From NCBI GenBank assembly GCA_945639745.1, contig CALZEK010000009.1:1-15964 (forward strand): a stretch of 15,964 nucleotides of DNA, given 5' to 3'. The notes below the pieces were generated by a model. The model saw nothing but the letters and a program-made list of their open reading frames with translations. It did not search any database and had not been told where the DNA came from. Origin of the DNA: an uncultured Bacillaceae bacterium. GTDB lineage: Bacteria > Bacillota > Bacilli > Bacillales > Amphibacillaceae. A program made the position numbers and the translations under genes. Positions 15,343-15,964 of the stretch are shown one piece after another; position 1 is the stretch's first letter, and every line of letters starts with the position of its first letter.

Positions 15343-15626
15343 TGGTTAATATTATTTTAATTACTTCTTTGATTTTATTTGGTATTTCTATAGTAATTAC
15401 TTTTGTTCGTGTCATCATTGGTCCGAGCTTTCCTGATAGAGTCATTGCTATGGATGTTGTTGGCGTTAATTTAATTTCTGTTATTGCTATTGTTGCTTTA
15501 ATTTACGATACTTTCAGTTTTTTTGATGTTATTTTAGTATTAGGCATTTTGGCATTTATTAGCACAATTGCTTATGCTAGATTTTTAGAAAGAGGTGTGA
15601 TTATTGAGCACAAAAGAGATTTATGA
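15342..15626 (+). CDS. mnhF: Na+/H+ antiporter subunit F
   Basis: A 94-residue protein with three hydrophobic helices and the MnhF signature IIGPSFPDRVIAMDVVGVN (26-44), which includes the conserved Pro-Asp-Arg. The length matches the family (about 90-100). The start shares a base with the mnhE stop (TAATG), with GGAGGTG upstream. The end overlaps the mnhG start by 23 bases in another frame. Members of this family have been linked to bile salt and Na+ efflux in other Firmicutes. Confidence 0.93.
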   Translation: MVNIILITSLILFGISIVITFVRVIIGPSFPDRVIAMDVVGVNLISVIAIVALIYDTFSFFDVILVLGILAFISTIAYARFLERGVIIEHKRDL

Positions 15627-15964
15627 GTTAATCGGCTCACTGATTATTTTACTTGGAGCGATTATAAGTGTCGCAAGTGCGATTGGTATCATCCGCTTCC
15701 CTGATATATACTCTCGTGCTCATGCTGCTACAAAAACAACAACACTAGCTGTTTTAATCACTTTATTCGGCACTTTTCTTACGCTCTTATTAGTTGAATC
15801 GTACGTTAGTGTTAGATTATTATTAGGGATTATTTTTGTCTTTATTACAGCTCCTGTTTCTGGACACCTTATTTTGCGTGCTGCCTATCGCTCAGGCATC
15901 CCAATGAGCGGAAGGACTGCGTCTGATAAGTTAAAAGAAGTAATTCCCCACCCTGAAGAACTCA
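15604..15964 (+). CDS. mnhG: Na+/H+ antiporter subunit G (truncated by window end)
   Basis: At least 120 codons are open to the right edge. The translation shows three hydrophobic helices and the MnhG block SVASAIGIIRFPDIYSRAHA (residues 21-40), ATKTTTLAV, and FVFITAPVSGHLILRAAYR, all characteristic of the last Mrp subunit. It begins at TTG 15604, inside the end of mnhF, behind AGAGGTG. The C-terminal tail (residues after about 100) is hydrophilic and continues beyond the window. With it the operon has all seven subunits, A to G in standard order. Confidence 0.92.
   Translation, partial: MSTKEIYELIGSLIILLGAIISVASAIGIIRFPDIYSRAHAATKTTTLAVLITLFGTFLTLLLVESYVSVRLLLGIIFVFITAPVSGHLILRAAYRSGIPMSGRTASDKLKEVIPHPEEL

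Noticed and set aside
1..15964. CRISPR arrays, insertion sequences, tRNA or rRNA genes, prophage genes
   Set aside because: No direct repeat arrays, transposase-like frames, structural RNA genes or phage proteins were seen on either strand.

Overview
The window is AT-rich, low-GC Gram-positive (Firmicutes/Bacillales) DNA. It has strong AGGAGG-type ribosome binding sites, several TTG and GTG starts, and U-tailed hairpin terminators. The seven-subunit Mnh/Mrp antiporter operon, a GltC-type regulator and close resemblance to Bacillus/Staphylococcus proteins point to a member of, or near, the Staphylococcaceae. The genus cannot be fixed from the sequence.

Layout. (1) 1-1707, minus strand: the N-terminal part of a SWIM zinc-finger protein (probably a SNF2-type helicase, cut by the window edge), preceded 29 bases upstream by a 12-TM major facilitator drug-type exporter. 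(2) 1815-5900, minus strand: a class I ribonucleotide reductase operon in the order nrdE, flavodoxin, nrdF, closed by a terminator. Its 270-base leader is the most striking part of the window. It carries a promoter embedded in two tandem NrdR-box-like palindromes spaced 31 bases start to start, then a compact cobalamin (B12) riboswitch, then an intrinsic terminator just before nrdE. (3) 5939-9276: a GltC-type LysR regulator divergent from an NADP-type glutamate dehydrogenase, followed by a Sir2-family deacylase. (4) 9275-9958, minus strand: a KdpD-like universal stress domain protein with an unrecognised C-terminal extension. (5) 10214 to the end: the mnhABCDEFG (mrp) Na+/H+ antiporter operon, tightly packed with overlapping genes and cut inside mnhG.

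How it fits together. The nrd leader suggests two layers of control. NrdR (nucleotide-sensing repressor) would act at the promoter, and B12 would terminate the transcript. This makes sense if the cell also owns a B12-dependent class II reductase elsewhere and turns off the oxygen- and metal-dependent class I enzyme when cobalamin is available. A canonical flavodoxin sits where class Ib operons usually have NrdI. In the middle block, a regulator that in Bacillus subtilis controls glutamate synthase is paired with an assimilatory glutamate dehydrogenase. The last block couples a possible ion/stress sensor protein to a Na+/H+ antiporter.
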